A stretch of 28,010 nucleotides of DNA from PeH17 sp964414925 (GTDB taxonomy: Bacteria; Bacillota; Clostridia; Christensenellales; CAG-138). How positions within the stretch are numbered: the first letter of the stretch is position 1; each line of letters begins with the position of its first letter. This document shows, piece by piece, positions 15,531 to 23,710 of the stretch. Below the pieces are notes generated by a model that saw only the letters and a program-made list of their open reading frames with translations, made no database searches and was not told where the DNA came from. The stretch spans positions 1 to 28,010 of the forward strand of contig CAYPXV010000010.1 of the NCBI GenBank assembly GCA_964414925.1, read 5' to 3'. The translations under genes were made by a program, and so were the position numbers.

Positions 15531-16639
15531 GCCTTGATAATAGGGTAGTGCTTGGTCTTTCGGGCGGAGTTGATTCTTCTTCTGCGGCACTCATTTTAAA
15601 ACGGCAGGGTTATGATGTCGTGGGTGTTTTTATGAAAAATTGGAACGAGGAAGATGATGACGGTGTATGTACCGCCGCTGAGGATTACCAAGATGCAAAA
15701 CGTATTGCGGAACAAATAGGAATCCCATTCTATGTAATTGATTTTTCAAAGGAATACTACGATAGGGTATTCAGCTACTTTTTGGATGAATATAAAAGAG
15801 GACGAACGCCCAACCCCGATATTCTGTGTAATTCCGAAATAAAATTCAATGCCTTTTTGGATCTTGCCATGAATATGGATGCTGCTTTTTTGGCAACAGG
15901 TCACTATGCAAAGCTAAGAAAGGATGCGGACGGTGTTCGTCTGCTCCGTGCTGTCGATAAAAATAAGGATCAAACGTATTTCCTTGCAGGTTTAACTGCT
16001 AAGCAACTTGAAAAAGCCATGTTCCCGATAGGCGAACTTGAAAAAAGTGATGTTCGAGCTTTGGCAGCCGAAGTCGGACTTGTTACCGCAACAAAAAAGG
16101 ATTCTACGGGTGTTTGCTTTATAGGCGAAAGAAATTTCAAGAAATTCTTGATGCAATTTTTACCTGCAAAGCAGGGTAATATAGTTGACCTTAGCGGAAA
16201 AGTCATAGGGAAACATGACGGACTTATGTATTATACCTTGGGTCAGCGTCGAGGACTTGGTATTGGCGGAATGAATACGGGAACCGGAGAGAGCTGGTTC
16301 GTTGTAGGCAAAAGTCTGAAAGATAACCTTCTTATCGTGCAGCAAGGTGAGCATGAAGAACTATATTCCACGAGTTTGTATGCAAATTCACTTTCGTTCA
16401 TTGCAGGAGAACCTCCGGCAAAGACTTTCAGATGCACTGCAAAGTTCAGATACAGGCAAAGCGATCAGCAGGTTACCGTATATATGGACGGCAATGGTGC
16501 AAGTGTTAAATTCGATGTGCCGCAAAGGGCAATTACACCGGGACAGTGGGTTGTTCTTTATGACGGAGATGTTTGTCTTGGCGGCGGACCTATTGATTCT
16601 AAAACTCCGCTAAAGCCTTTACCGAGTATTTTTAACTAA
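15527..16639 (+). CDS. mnmA: tRNA-specific 2-thiouridylase MnmA
   Basis: This 370-residue enzyme thiolates U34 of tRNAs for Lys, Glu and Gln, using ATP to adenylate the uridine and a persulfide sulfur. The PP-loop is SGGVDSS (about 13-19). The two catalytic cysteines are C101 (NPDILCNSEIKF) and C197 (STGVCFIGERNF), in the expected places. The C-terminal barrel (about 220-360) includes the YTLGQRRGLGIGG segment. The ATG overlaps the stop of the HMA gene. No IscS-type desulfurase is in the window, so the sulfur donor is encoded elsewhere. The deoC gene follows after 13 bases. One of its probable substrates, a tRNA-Gln, lies in the window, though the CUG isoacceptor there has C34 and is not itself a target. 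Confidence 0.95.
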   Translation: MSLDNRVVLGLSGGVDSSSAALILKRQGYDVVGVFMKNWNEEDDDGVCTAAEDYQDAKRIAEQIGIPFYVIDFSKEYYDRVFSYFLDEYKRGRTPNPDILCNSEIKFNAFLDLAMNMDAAFLATGHYAKLRKDADGVRLLRAVDKNKDQTYFLAGLTAKQLEKAMFPIGELEKSDVRALAAEVGLVTATKKDSTGVCFIGERNFKKFLMQFLPAKQGNIVDLSGKVIGKHDGLMYYTLGQRRGLGIGGMNTGTGESWFVVGKSLKDNLLIVQQGEHEELYSTSLYANSLSFIAGEPPAKTFRCTAKFRYRQSDQQVTVYMDGNGASVKFDVPQRAITPGQWVVLYDGDVCLGGGPIDSKTPLKPLPSIFN

Positions 16640-16652
16640 ATTGGAGAAACAA

Positions 16653-17297
16653 ATGGACATTTCAAAATTGATAGACCATACTCTGTTGAAACCGGATTCA
16701 ACAACAGAGCAAATAAAAAAAGTATGTGACGAAGCAAAGACATACGGATTCAAAAGTGTATGTGTAAATCCTGCGAGGATTGAGCTTGTTGCCGAAGAAC
16801 TGAAAGGGACGGATATCGCTCCTTGCTGCGTTATTGGATTTCCTCTGGGTGCAACGCTTAGCAATGTTAAAGCATATGAGGCAGGACAATGCATTCGCCT
16901 TGGTGCAAAGGAAATTGATATGGTAATTAATATCGGTGCGGCCAAGGATGGAAACTGGACTGCGGTCGAAGAAGATATCAGAGCTGTCGTCAATGCGGCG
17001 AATAAAAGGGCATTGGTTAAAGTTATTATAGAAACATGCCTGCTGACGGATGAGGAAAAAATCGAATGTTGCCACTGCGCTATGCGTGCAGGTGCTGATT
17101 TTGTTAAAACATCTACGGGCTTTTCAACCGCAGGCGCAAATGAACACGATGTAAAGCTTATGAGAGCTACCGTCGGAACTTCGATGGGAGTAAAGGCATC
17201 GGGCGGCGTCAGAACGACCGAAGATGCCGATAAGATGATTGCAGCAGGTGCATCAAGACTCGGCACGAGTAATGGCATAAAGCTTTTAGGTAAATAA
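16653..17297 (+). CDS. deoC: Deoxyribose-phosphate aldolase
   Basis: This 214-residue class I aldolase cleaves 2-deoxyribose-5-phosphate to glyceraldehyde-3-phosphate and acetaldehyde. The Schiff-base lysine is K152 in DFVKTSTGF, the second active lysine is K181 in GVKASGGVRT, and the proton-shuttle aspartate is D89 in KEIDMVINIG. Length is normal for the short bacterial form. The start is ATG 16653, six bases after GGAG (16643-16646); the in-frame TTG at 16641 overlaps that ribosome site and is unlikely. It lies last in the HMA-mnmA operon, a pairing with no obvious metabolic logic, and ends at a strong terminator. Confidence 0.95.
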   Translation: MDISKLIDHTLLKPDSTTEQIKKVCDEAKTYGFKSVCVNPARIELVAEELKGTDIAPCCVIGFPLGATLSNVKAYEAGQCIRLGAKEIDMVINIGAAKDGNWTAVEEDIRAVVNAANKRALVKVIIETCLLTDEEKIECCHCAMRAGADFVKTSTGFSTAGANEHDVKLMRATVGTSMGVKASGGVRTTEDADKMIAAGASRLGTSNGIKLLGK

Positions 17298-17314
17298 CTT
17301 CATAGTAAATAAGT

Positions 17315-17352
17315 AAATCTCCATGAGAATTTGTCCCATGGAGATTTTTTCA
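17315..17352 (+). terminator. Rho-independent terminator after deoC
   Basis: AAATCTCCATG (17315-17325) pairs with CATGGAGATTT (17337-17347), an 11-base stem with an 11-base loop followed by a T-run to 17350. It separates deoC from the convergent methyltransferase gene. Confidence 0.88.
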
Positions 17353-17357
17353 TAAAC

Positions 17358-18086
17358 CTATTTTTTACATACGAACTGCAAACGTTGAGATCTTTCGTTT
17401 GGTTCAATAACTGTAAAGCAGTCAAAAACCCTTATGTCGCTAAAACCGGTTTGCTTTAGCAGCATTATAAGTTCCTGTTCGGAATGTGCCATTTGAATAT
17501 GAGTTTCATTAAAACGCTCATAAAGTTCATTATCCGTTTTCACAAAGAACTCTATGTTCATTTCAAGAAGTCTGTTCGTATCATCGTAGCAATTTTGCCA
17601 AACGTATACGGCATTCTCCCTTATATCCGAAAACGTGTTATCGGCAAGGATTGATTCAATCTTATACCTCGATGAGATGTCAAACAAAAGCATACCGTTA
17701 GGCTTCAGAATGTTATACGAAGATTGAAAAAATCGGTTGACTTCTTCCGAATCGGTAAGATAATTTACCGCATCGCATACCGCAATTACTGCGTCAAACG
17801 ATTTCGGAAATGACAGGCTGCGCATATCCATGTGTAAAAACGGAATCCGTACACCGATATTCCTTGCTTTATTGCTTGCGATTTCAAGCATGTCATCGGA
17901 AATATCACAGCTTACAATGTCAAAACCTTTCTTCTTTAGCCTAACGCTGATTTCGCCGGTTCCGCATCCGCATTCGAGTATTTTGTTTGAATCCGCTAAA
18001 ATTCGAGCGATATAGCTTGCCCATGAATCATAATCAACATCGTCCATAAAAAGATCGTAGACGTTGGCAAATGAACCGTACTGCAT
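17358..18086 (-). CDS. Class I SAM-dependent methyltransferase
   Basis: This 242-residue cytoplasmic protein has a Rossmann methyltransferase core. Motif I, the SAM-binding loop, is ILECGCGTGEIS (about 36-47). The acidic residue ending motif II is in DIVSCDIS, and the motif IV region is FDAVIAVCDAVNYL. The N-terminal YGSFANVYDLFMDDVDYDSW is a signature of a Clostridial subfamily I recognise by pattern, related to YqeM-like enzymes. The substrate is unknown. Its ribosome site AAGGTAA overlaps the stop of the carboxypeptidase gene, 8 bases upstream, so it is the last gene of the nptA-like operon. Confidence 0.88.
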   Translation of the reverse strand: MQYGSFANVYDLFMDDVDYDSWASYIARILADSNKILECGCGTGEISVRLKKKGFDIVSCDISDDMLEIASNKARNIGVRIPFLHMDMRSLSFPKSFDAVIAVCDAVNYLTDSEEVNRFFQSSYNILKPNGMLLFDISSRYKIESILADNTFSDIRENAVYVWQNCYDDTNRLLEMNIEFFVKTDNELYERFNETHIQMAHSEQELIMLLKQTGFSDIRVFDCFTVIEPNERSQRLQFVCKK

Positions 18087-18094
18087 GAAGTCGA

Positions 18095-19990
18095 TTACCT
18101 TCTTCTTCCGAATCTGTCCCTGTGACGCATGTGTCTTCTGCGCCTGTAGCGTCTGTGACCTGCGGTTCTGTTACTATGTGCAATCATTATAACTGAAAGC
18201 ACAACCACAGCCAGAATAGAGCCGGCGACAATCCAGAATATTCTGCCGCTTCCGGGGTCTCGTGTCAAATACTTGGAGCTTTGCGTAATTGTATAGCCGT
18301 TTTCACAACTTTCAAAACGCCAAAGCAGATCATCGCTTGCATTTGTAATGATGTTTTCGCCGTTTTCTTCAAGTCTTACAGCTTTGAGCGTTCCGTTGGA
18401 TTTTTCGGATGATAATGCGTAGCCGTTTGAACTTATTATAAACACATCCCCATCCCCAACATCTTCGGTGCGACTGTAATAAGCACGACCGTTACTGTCG
18501 AATAATTGCTTGTATAAAACAATGCGCTTGGCTGCTTCGGGTGAAGACGAAAAACGGAACAAGCCGTCTGTGCAGTAAATATAATACCATGCATCGGCAG
18601 TCATGTTGTAAAGACTGTTTTCATAATAAACCCAAACATAATATTCGTTGTTTCCGTGGGAAGACGAAAAACGCATATTTCCGATTTCACCGTTATCGGG
18701 GGGCGGTGTGTTGTTTGTCGGAATATTGACTTTCGGACTATCAACGCTTGTTCCCGAGGCAGCGGCAACATCTCTTGATGCATACAGCGGTGCGGAAACA
18801 GGGGTAACGCCGTCAATATAATAATCCACATATCCGATCAAATCGCCACTGCTTATCGGTGCGATTGAAGATTCAATTTTTAATTCATACTCAATGGCTT
18901 CCGGGTCAAGCTTGAGCCTCTCAAGCTCTACCATTATACCTCTGACAACAAGTCCGCTTAAATCGGCATGAACTTCGAGCTTGCCGTATTCGTCGTCAAA
19001 GGGTGAATATCCTGTTGTCTGAACGTTAAATGTCGTTTTAAGACCGATATCTTCAAGTGCAATTTCTCCGTAATTGGAAAATCCCCAGTCATATACTTGC
19101 TTAGCAACCTTGTATCTGTACTTTGAAAGTGTACCGTCGGCATTGCTGTCTCCGAACTGAATCAAAATCAGAGTGATACCGTTTTTCTTTGCTGCGGAAG
19201 CAAGACAATAACCGGCCTGATTGGTTTCGCCGGTCTTTCCGCCAATGCAATATTCATAAAGAAAACTGGTCTTATCTCCCTCTTTTTTGCAGATAAGCTT
19301 GTTTGAATTTTCAAGATGATAGCCGGCACTGTGCTTGTTATTGGGCGCAATATCATGTGTAACGGTGGAAATGACTTTGCTTACAAGCTCATTTTTTAAT
19401 ACATACTGCATTAGCAGTGCAAAGTCATATGCTGTTGTATAATGATTATCGTCATGCCTTCCGTCAACCGTGGCGAAGTTCGTATTCTTCATTCCAAGCT
19501 CGACAGCCTTTGCATTCATCATTTCAACGAATTTATCCACCGCTCCCGATTCTTCTATTTCATCACCGTAAACCTCAAGTGCGGTTTCTATGGCAAGCTC
19601 TTTTGCGGCATCGTTTCCCGATCTCATCATCAGTCCGTAAAGAACATCGATAAGTGCTATTTCTTCACCGCTTTTTAGTCCCATTAGTGAGCTTTTCGGT
19701 CCGAAACCCGATACTGCACGCCAACCGATGGTGACTGTTCGGTTTAAATCCTTTATGTTCTCAACGGCAAGAATTGCGGTCATGAGCTTTGTTGTGCTTG
19801 CGGGGAAAGCTTTTTCATACCCGCCTCGCTCGTACATGACAGAACCCGTGTCTGCTTCCATGAGCAGAAAATGAGGTGTGGTTATATCCTCGAACGGGTC
19901 AACTTCGTTGCCGGATTCTGCATAGGACATAAGAGGTAATGCCGAAAGCATAATTATTAAACTTAAAATGCAACATAGCAGCTTCTTCAT
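18095..19990 (-). CDS. D-alanyl-D-alanine carboxypeptidase (S11) with extra domain, membrane anchor and Arg-rich tail
   Basis: This 631-residue exported enzyme trims the terminal D-Ala from wall pentapeptides. After a signal peptide (1-24, LPLMSYAES) come S65-TTK68 (PASTTK), S124-G-N126 and K252-TG (GGKTG), all three active-site motifs. PBP5-C-like beta structure follows (about 310-400). Unlike the usual DacA, which is about 400 residues long, it continues with a Pro-rich linker and a region of about 140 residues (about 440-580) that loosely resembles a beta-trefoil repeat (DDLLWRFESCENGYTI). It then has a membrane segment (about 584-606) and a 25-residue cytoplasmic tail with 13 Arg and 3 His. 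Its ATG is 3 bases after the DUF4298 stop. The catalytic call is firm; the C-terminal functions are unknown. Confidence 0.93.
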   Translation of the reverse strand: MKKLLCCILSLIIMLSALPLMSYAESGNEVDPFEDITTPHFLLMEADTGSVMYERGGYEKAFPASTTKLMTAILAVENIKDLNRTVTIGWRAVSGFGPKSSLMGLKSGEEIALIDVLYGLMMRSGNDAAKELAIETALEVYGDEIEESGAVDKFVEMMNAKAVELGMKNTNFATVDGRHDDNHYTTAYDFALLMQYVLKNELVSKVISTVTHDIAPNNKHSAGYHLENSNKLICKKEGDKTSFLYEYCIGGKTGETNQAGYCLASAAKKNGITLILIQFGDSNADGTLSKYRYKVAKQVYDWGFSNYGEIALEDIGLKTTFNVQTTGYSPFDDEYGKLEVHADLSGLVVRGIMVELERLKLDPEAIEYELKIESSIAPISSGDLIGYVDYYIDGVTPVSAPLYASRDVAAASGTSVDSPKVNIPTNNTPPPDNGEIGNMRFSSSHGNNEYYVWVYYENSLYNMTADAWYYIYCTDGLFRFSSSPEAAKRIVLYKQLFDSNGRAYYSRTEDVGDGDVFIISSNGYALSSEKSNGTLKAVRLEENGENIITNASDDLLWRFESCENGYTITQSSKYLTRDPGSGRIFWIVAGSILAVVVLSVIMIAHSNRTAGHRRYRRRRHMRHRDRFGRRR

Positions 19991-19993
19991 TTT

Positions 19994-20329
19994 TTATTCA
20001 ACATCCCCTTTTCTGAAAGTTTGAACGATTTCAATCATTTTCTTTTCTAATCTATCATTGTCGCAAAGTAAATCGTAAAGCGAATCTTCACTCAGAACAC
20101 CTCTGCATAAATCCTGTGGAAGTGCATGATTCCCATCGTCATCGAAATCTTGCATCCACTGTGGGCTTACGTAATAATCTTCAAGAAGTTTCAAATTCGG
20201 GATTATCTTTTCGTATTTATCGAGAATTGCCGCAAGACCGTTAACCACGGGCAGTGCTTCGTTAAGATACCGCTCCATGGTAGATATGCGTTCTACCTGC
20301 TCGATGTTAGAGCCTGAACATTCCTTCAT
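19994..20329 (-). CDS. DUF4298 family protein
   Basis: This 111-residue cytoplasmic protein matches the DUF4298 family, including the conserved-looking blocks QVERISTMERYLNEA, LEDYYVSPQWMQDFD and LPQDLCRGVLSEDSLYDLL. It is helical, acidic, and has no membrane segment. The family function is unknown. I place the start at ATG 20329, four bases after the phosphate transporter stop; a longer reading from 20371 lies inside the transporter gene. The start depends on coupling, since only a weak AGATGG is upstream. Confidence 0.85.
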   Translation of the reverse strand: MKECSGSNIEQVERISTMERYLNEALPVVNGLAAILDKYEKIIPNLKLLEDYYVSPQWMQDFDDDGNHALPQDLCRGVLSEDSLYDLLCDNDRLEKKMIEIVQTFRKGDVE

Positions 20330-20333
20330 TGAA

Positions 20334-21950
20334 TTACCATCTGACCCTTGCCTGTGCAATGTTGAGAGCATGGTCCGCTACACGTTCAAGATCGGTAAGA
20401 ATTTCAGCATACAAAAGACCAACCTGTGCGGTACATCTTCCTTTTTCCATCCTCTTTATATGAGACTCCTGAAGTTCATCCACGATATCATCGATTTCTT
20501 CTTCCTGCATCTCGATTTGTGCAATGTCAAGATTATTCTTGCAAAGATAAAATTCTTCGGCATCGTTTACGATTGCTATAACCTTTTCGGTAAGATACTT
20601 CAGTTCATCATGCGCATGCTCGGATAAATGCATACCTTCGTCAACAAAATGACGAACGTACCCGGAAATGTTATCGGCATGATCACCGATACGCTCATAA
20701 TCGCAGATGACATGGTGTGTCTGGTTTACCACCTTTGCATCCGCTGCCGATAAACGTAGGGCTGTAACGTCAACAAGTGCTTCGGTTATCAGCTTGTTTA
20801 AATAGTCAATCGTTTCTTCATTTTCAGCAATTTCAGCGAATTGAGCCTCGGTACGCTTGGGGTTATTAAGTAGTTCACACGATAACCTCAAATTGTTAAT
20901 TACAATGCCGAACATCCTGTCGGTTTCGGCACGAATTTGTGCGATTGCAATGGAAATAGAGCCGAAGTCGTTTCTATTGATGTGCTGCAACATATGGCAA
21001 TTCGTTTTGTCTTCGCCGGGAATGATAACCCTTGCAAGTCTTTCCATAAGAGGAAGGAACGGCAGCATAATTATCGACGCTGCAAGCTTTTCTATGAAGT
21101 TAAACAATGCAATTTGCTGCATTACATCACTGCTGAGACTGCGTACCCAGTCCCCAAACGGAAGGATATGCCACAGAACCGCAAATAAAATAGCAGAGAA
21201 TACATTGAACATTACGTGAATTGATGCGGTGCGTTTACCGTCCTTTGTTCCGCCTACGGCAGCGGTGACGGCAGCAATACAGCAACCTATGTTCATACCC
21301 AGAATAATAAAGACAACCTGGTCAAGTGAAGTTACCGCACCGGACATTGCCATAGCCTGCAATATACCGACTGATGCGGAAACGCTTTGAACAATGGCTG
21401 TGAAAACAGCACCGATTATGATTGCAAGAAGTGCCTTATGTTCAAGACCTAACATAAAGTCCGTAAACCATGCTTCTTCCGACAGAGGCGACATGTGCTG
21501 GTTTAGCATATTCATGCCGAGGAACAAAATTCCGAGTCCCGCAATTACGGATCCTGCCGAATTAACATTCTTATTGTTGAAGAATACAATAAGTGCAACA
21601 CCCACAAAGGCAATTATGGCTGCAACGTCCGAAATCTTTAATGCAATAAGCAATCCCGTTGCGGTAGTACCGATGTTTGCGCCGAGTATAATGCCGGACG
21701 CTCTCGTAAATTCCATCAAACCGGCATTTACAAAACCGACAGCCATTGCGGTGGTTGCATTACTGCTCTGTATAATTGCCGTTACAAACATGCCGATAAG
21801 CAGTCCGACAAATCGATTCTTTGTCAATCGCTCTAATATGCTCTTTAACTTGGAGCCTGCGAGCTTTTGAATACCGTCACCCATCAATCTGATTCCGTAA
21901 AGGAATAATGCCAGACCACCCGACATACCTATCCATGAGGCTGCTGTCAT
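20334..21950 (-). CDS. Na+/phosphate cotransporter (PNaS/NptA family) with PhoU-like tail
   Basis: This 538-residue membrane protein has the inverted repeat typical of Na/Pi cotransporters: two QSS-type motifs, QSSNATTA at 61-68 and QSVSASVG at 188-195, each following a re-entrant hydrophobic segment. About eight membrane segments occupy 1-310. A cytoplasmic helical domain (about 330-538) resembles PhoU, with LRLSAADAKVVNQTHHVICDYERIGDHA and a second RVADHA-type motif at the end, as in Clostridial homologues. It probably imports phosphate using sodium. GGAGG is 10 bases before the ATG, and its promoter sits inside the preceding terminator (22045-22073). It is the first gene of a four-gene operon. 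Confidence 0.9.
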   Translation of the reverse strand: MTAASWIGMSGGLALFLYGIRLMGDGIQKLAGSKLKSILERLTKNRFVGLLIGMFVTAIIQSSNATTAMAVGFVNAGLMEFTRASGIILGANIGTTATGLLIALKISDVAAIIAFVGVALIVFFNNKNVNSAGSVIAGLGILFLGMNMLNQHMSPLSEEAWFTDFMLGLEHKALLAIIIGAVFTAIVQSVSASVGILQAMAMSGAVTSLDQVVFIILGMNIGCCIAAVTAAVGGTKDGKRTASIHVMFNVFSAILFAVLWHILPFGDWVRSLSSDVMQQIALFNFIEKLAASIIMLPFLPLMERLARVIIPGEDKTNCHMLQHINRNDFGSISIAIAQIRAETDRMFGIVINNLRLSCELLNNPKRTEAQFAEIAENEETIDYLNKLITEALVDVTALRLSAADAKVVNQTHHVICDYERIGDHADNISGYVRHFVDEGMHLSEHAHDELKYLTEKVIAIVNDAEEFYLCKNNLDIAQIEMQEEEIDDIVDELQESHIKRMEKGRCTAQVGLLYAEILTDLERVADHALNIAQARVRW

Positions 21951-22044
21951 AATTTGAATACCTCCGTTTATTGGTCGCTTAATTTATCTGCGAACACAAT
22001 TAGTTCATTAATTTCGATTTTTCTCCATTTTATTGACAGTAGGA

Positions 22045-22073
22045 AGTATAACAAAACTCGTTGAAAATTTCAA
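22045..22073 (-). promoter_or_regulatory. Promoter of the transporter operon, embedded in the upstream terminator
   Basis: On the minus strand TTGAAA (22073-22068) and TATACT (22050-22045) are 17 bases apart. The -35 box and the whole spacer lie inside the terminator stem-loop (22051-22083) of the aminopeptidase gene. Confidence 0.6.
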
Positions 22074-22083
22074 CGAGTTTTGT
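22051..22083 (-). terminator. Terminator of the GT2-to-M18 operon
   Basis: A 16-base perfect inverted repeat (22051-22066 with 22068-22083) forms a hairpin; on the minus strand its 3' arm ends TTTTGTT. It lies 48 bases after the aminopeptidase stop. Confidence 0.85.
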
Positions 22084-22131
22084 CCTTTAAAAGCTTAATT
22101 GAAAAAATATAATTACTTGAAATGTAAGGAA

Positions 22132-23424
22132 CTATTCTTCATTATAATAGCGAAGAACCAGCTCATCAATGGATTGTTGGTCATCTACCCCCATAGTTTC
22201 TCTGCTTGAATGCATTCCGAGTATTGCAACACCGATATCCGCTGCGCTCATTCCAAGCTGAGATGCGGCATATGAACCCAGAGTTCCGCCGCCTCTTAAA
22301 TCGGGTCTGTTCATGTAGCGTTGGTACTTAATCTCGTACTTATTGCAAAGTCCCTCGATAATTCCTATCCCGACGGCTTCGGTCGCATAACGCTGTTCGT
22401 AATTCATCTTTATCGTGACACCGCCGTTTAAAACTGCATTGCAGACAGAATCAGCATATTCCTGATAGTTCGGATGCTTTGCGTGTGCAACATCGCATGA
22501 AAGCATGAATCCCGAGGTAAGTGCGTCTATGTGCTGCGTACGGCTTGCTCCCATATGCAGGGATATCTTTTCAAGCATCATTCCGAGTGTTGCGCTGTCT
22601 GCTCCCTGCTTTGTTCCCGAACCTACTTCTTCATTATCGAAAAGTATTGCGGCGGTAATGCCACTGCGGCGTTCACAATTGCATATTCCGTTTATCAACG
22701 CATAAGTCGATGTTATATTGTCAAGCCTGGGAGATGTGAGAATACTCTCGTTAAATCCACCGAGAATCGGCTTTTCGTAATTATAAACACACAGGTCATA
22801 GCTTAACACATCCTCGGGTTCAACATTAATTAATTCGGCAAGCTTTTTGACAAAGTAACCGTCCTTGTTAAATTCTTCTTCAACGGTATCCGTAATCGGA
22901 AGCATATCTTTGTTTGGATTAAGCTCTACACCTTTGTTGACACTGCGATTCATATGTATCGCAAGATTCGGAATAGTCAATACGGGCTTTGCAAAGTCAA
23001 CAAGTATGCGCTTAGGATTCAATACATTGTCCGATTTGATTGTTGCCATACCGGCTATACTTAAAGGTCTGTCCATCCAGGTATTATGAATCATTCCGCC
23101 GTAAGGCTCTATGCTCAGTTTTAAGCAATCGCCGCAGACATTTTCAGGGTTGGGCTTAATGTAATAACACGGCCAATCAATGTGACTTGCCGCAAGCCTG
23201 AAATCATCACCGGGCTTATATTCGTTGCCTATATGAAACGCAATGAGCATTGTGCCGAAGCATCTGACGTAATAGTTGTTTCCAGCTTCTAAATTCCATG
23301 GCTCACTTTGCTTCAGTTCAATAAAGTTTTCCGCATTGAGTATGGTTTCAACCTCATTTATACAGTGATAAGGTGAAACGGATTTCTCAAGCATGGAAAT
23401 GAATGAGTTGATATCACTTTTCAT
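22132..23424 (-). CDS. M18 family aspartyl aminopeptidase
   Basis: This 430-residue cytoplasmic zinc aminopeptidase (ApeB/DAP type) removes N-terminal residues, acidic ones in characterised relatives. The metal ligands are placed as in the family: H81 and D83 (ASHIDWP), D235 (SPRLDN), E265-E266 (FDNEEVGSG), D311 with H314 (SCDVAHAKHPNY), and H405 (LGMHSSRE). A small oddity is HIDWP where HTDSP is usual. ATG 23424 is preceded by AAAGGAG. It is the last gene after the small membrane protein, 43 bases away. Confidence 0.93.
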   Translation of the reverse strand: MKSDINSFISMLEKSVSPYHCINEVETILNAENFIELKQSEPWNLEAGNNYYVRCFGTMLIAFHIGNEYKPGDDFRLAASHIDWPCYYIKPNPENVCGDCLKLSIEPYGGMIHNTWMDRPLSIAGMATIKSDNVLNPKRILVDFAKPVLTIPNLAIHMNRSVNKGVELNPNKDMLPITDTVEEEFNKDGYFVKKLAELINVEPEDVLSYDLCVYNYEKPILGGFNESILTSPRLDNITSTYALINGICNCERRSGITAAILFDNEEVGSGTKQGADSATLGMMLEKISLHMGASRTQHIDALTSGFMLSCDVAHAKHPNYQEYADSVCNAVLNGGVTIKMNYEQRYATEAVGIGIIEGLCNKYEIKYQRYMNRPDLRGGGTLGSYAASQLGMSAADIGVAILGMHSSRETMGVDDQQSIDELVLRYYNEE

Positions 23425-23467
23425 TTTTTACTCCTTTTAAATCGTGATGTAATTTAATAAACTTTTA

Positions 23468-23710
23468 TCAGCGTTCGGGTTTCTTCCATAGGTTGATTAT
23501 CGAAAGAATCGAAGCGATTATCGATATTAGGGCTGTCAACGCAAACAGGTATTTGGAAATATCGGCTGTCATAAAATCCATGGCGTCGTTAAACCTGTCA
23601 AGTACGAAACAAACCAGAACTATTAATGACAAGAGCAATGATGCATGCGAAAAAAGATTATTCAGTGCAATTCTGACACTGTGTTTCTTTGAATCGATTT
23701 TAGTTTTCAT
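23468..23710 (-). CDS. Small two-pass membrane protein
   Basis: This 80-residue protein has a basic N-terminus (KTKIDSKKH) and two hydrophobic segments (about 22-43 and 53-75) separated by an FNDAMDFMTAD loop, ending WKKPER. I do not recognise a family. Tandem ATGs at 23713 and 23710 both lie inside the end of the phosphodiester glycosidase gene. GGAGGG is seven bases before the second, so I use 23710. The overlap implies coupled translation and perhaps partnership with the glycosidase or the GtrA-type protein. Confidence 0.75.
   Translation of the reverse strand: MKTKIDSKKHSVRIALNNLFSHASLLLSLIVLVCFVLDRFNDAMDFMTADISKYLFALTALISIIASILSIINLWKKPER

Noticed and set aside
15153..15590. A 145-residue minus-strand open frame between the foldase and mnmA
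   Set aside because: It covers two divergent promoters and the HMA gene, which has its own ribosome site and metal-binding motif.
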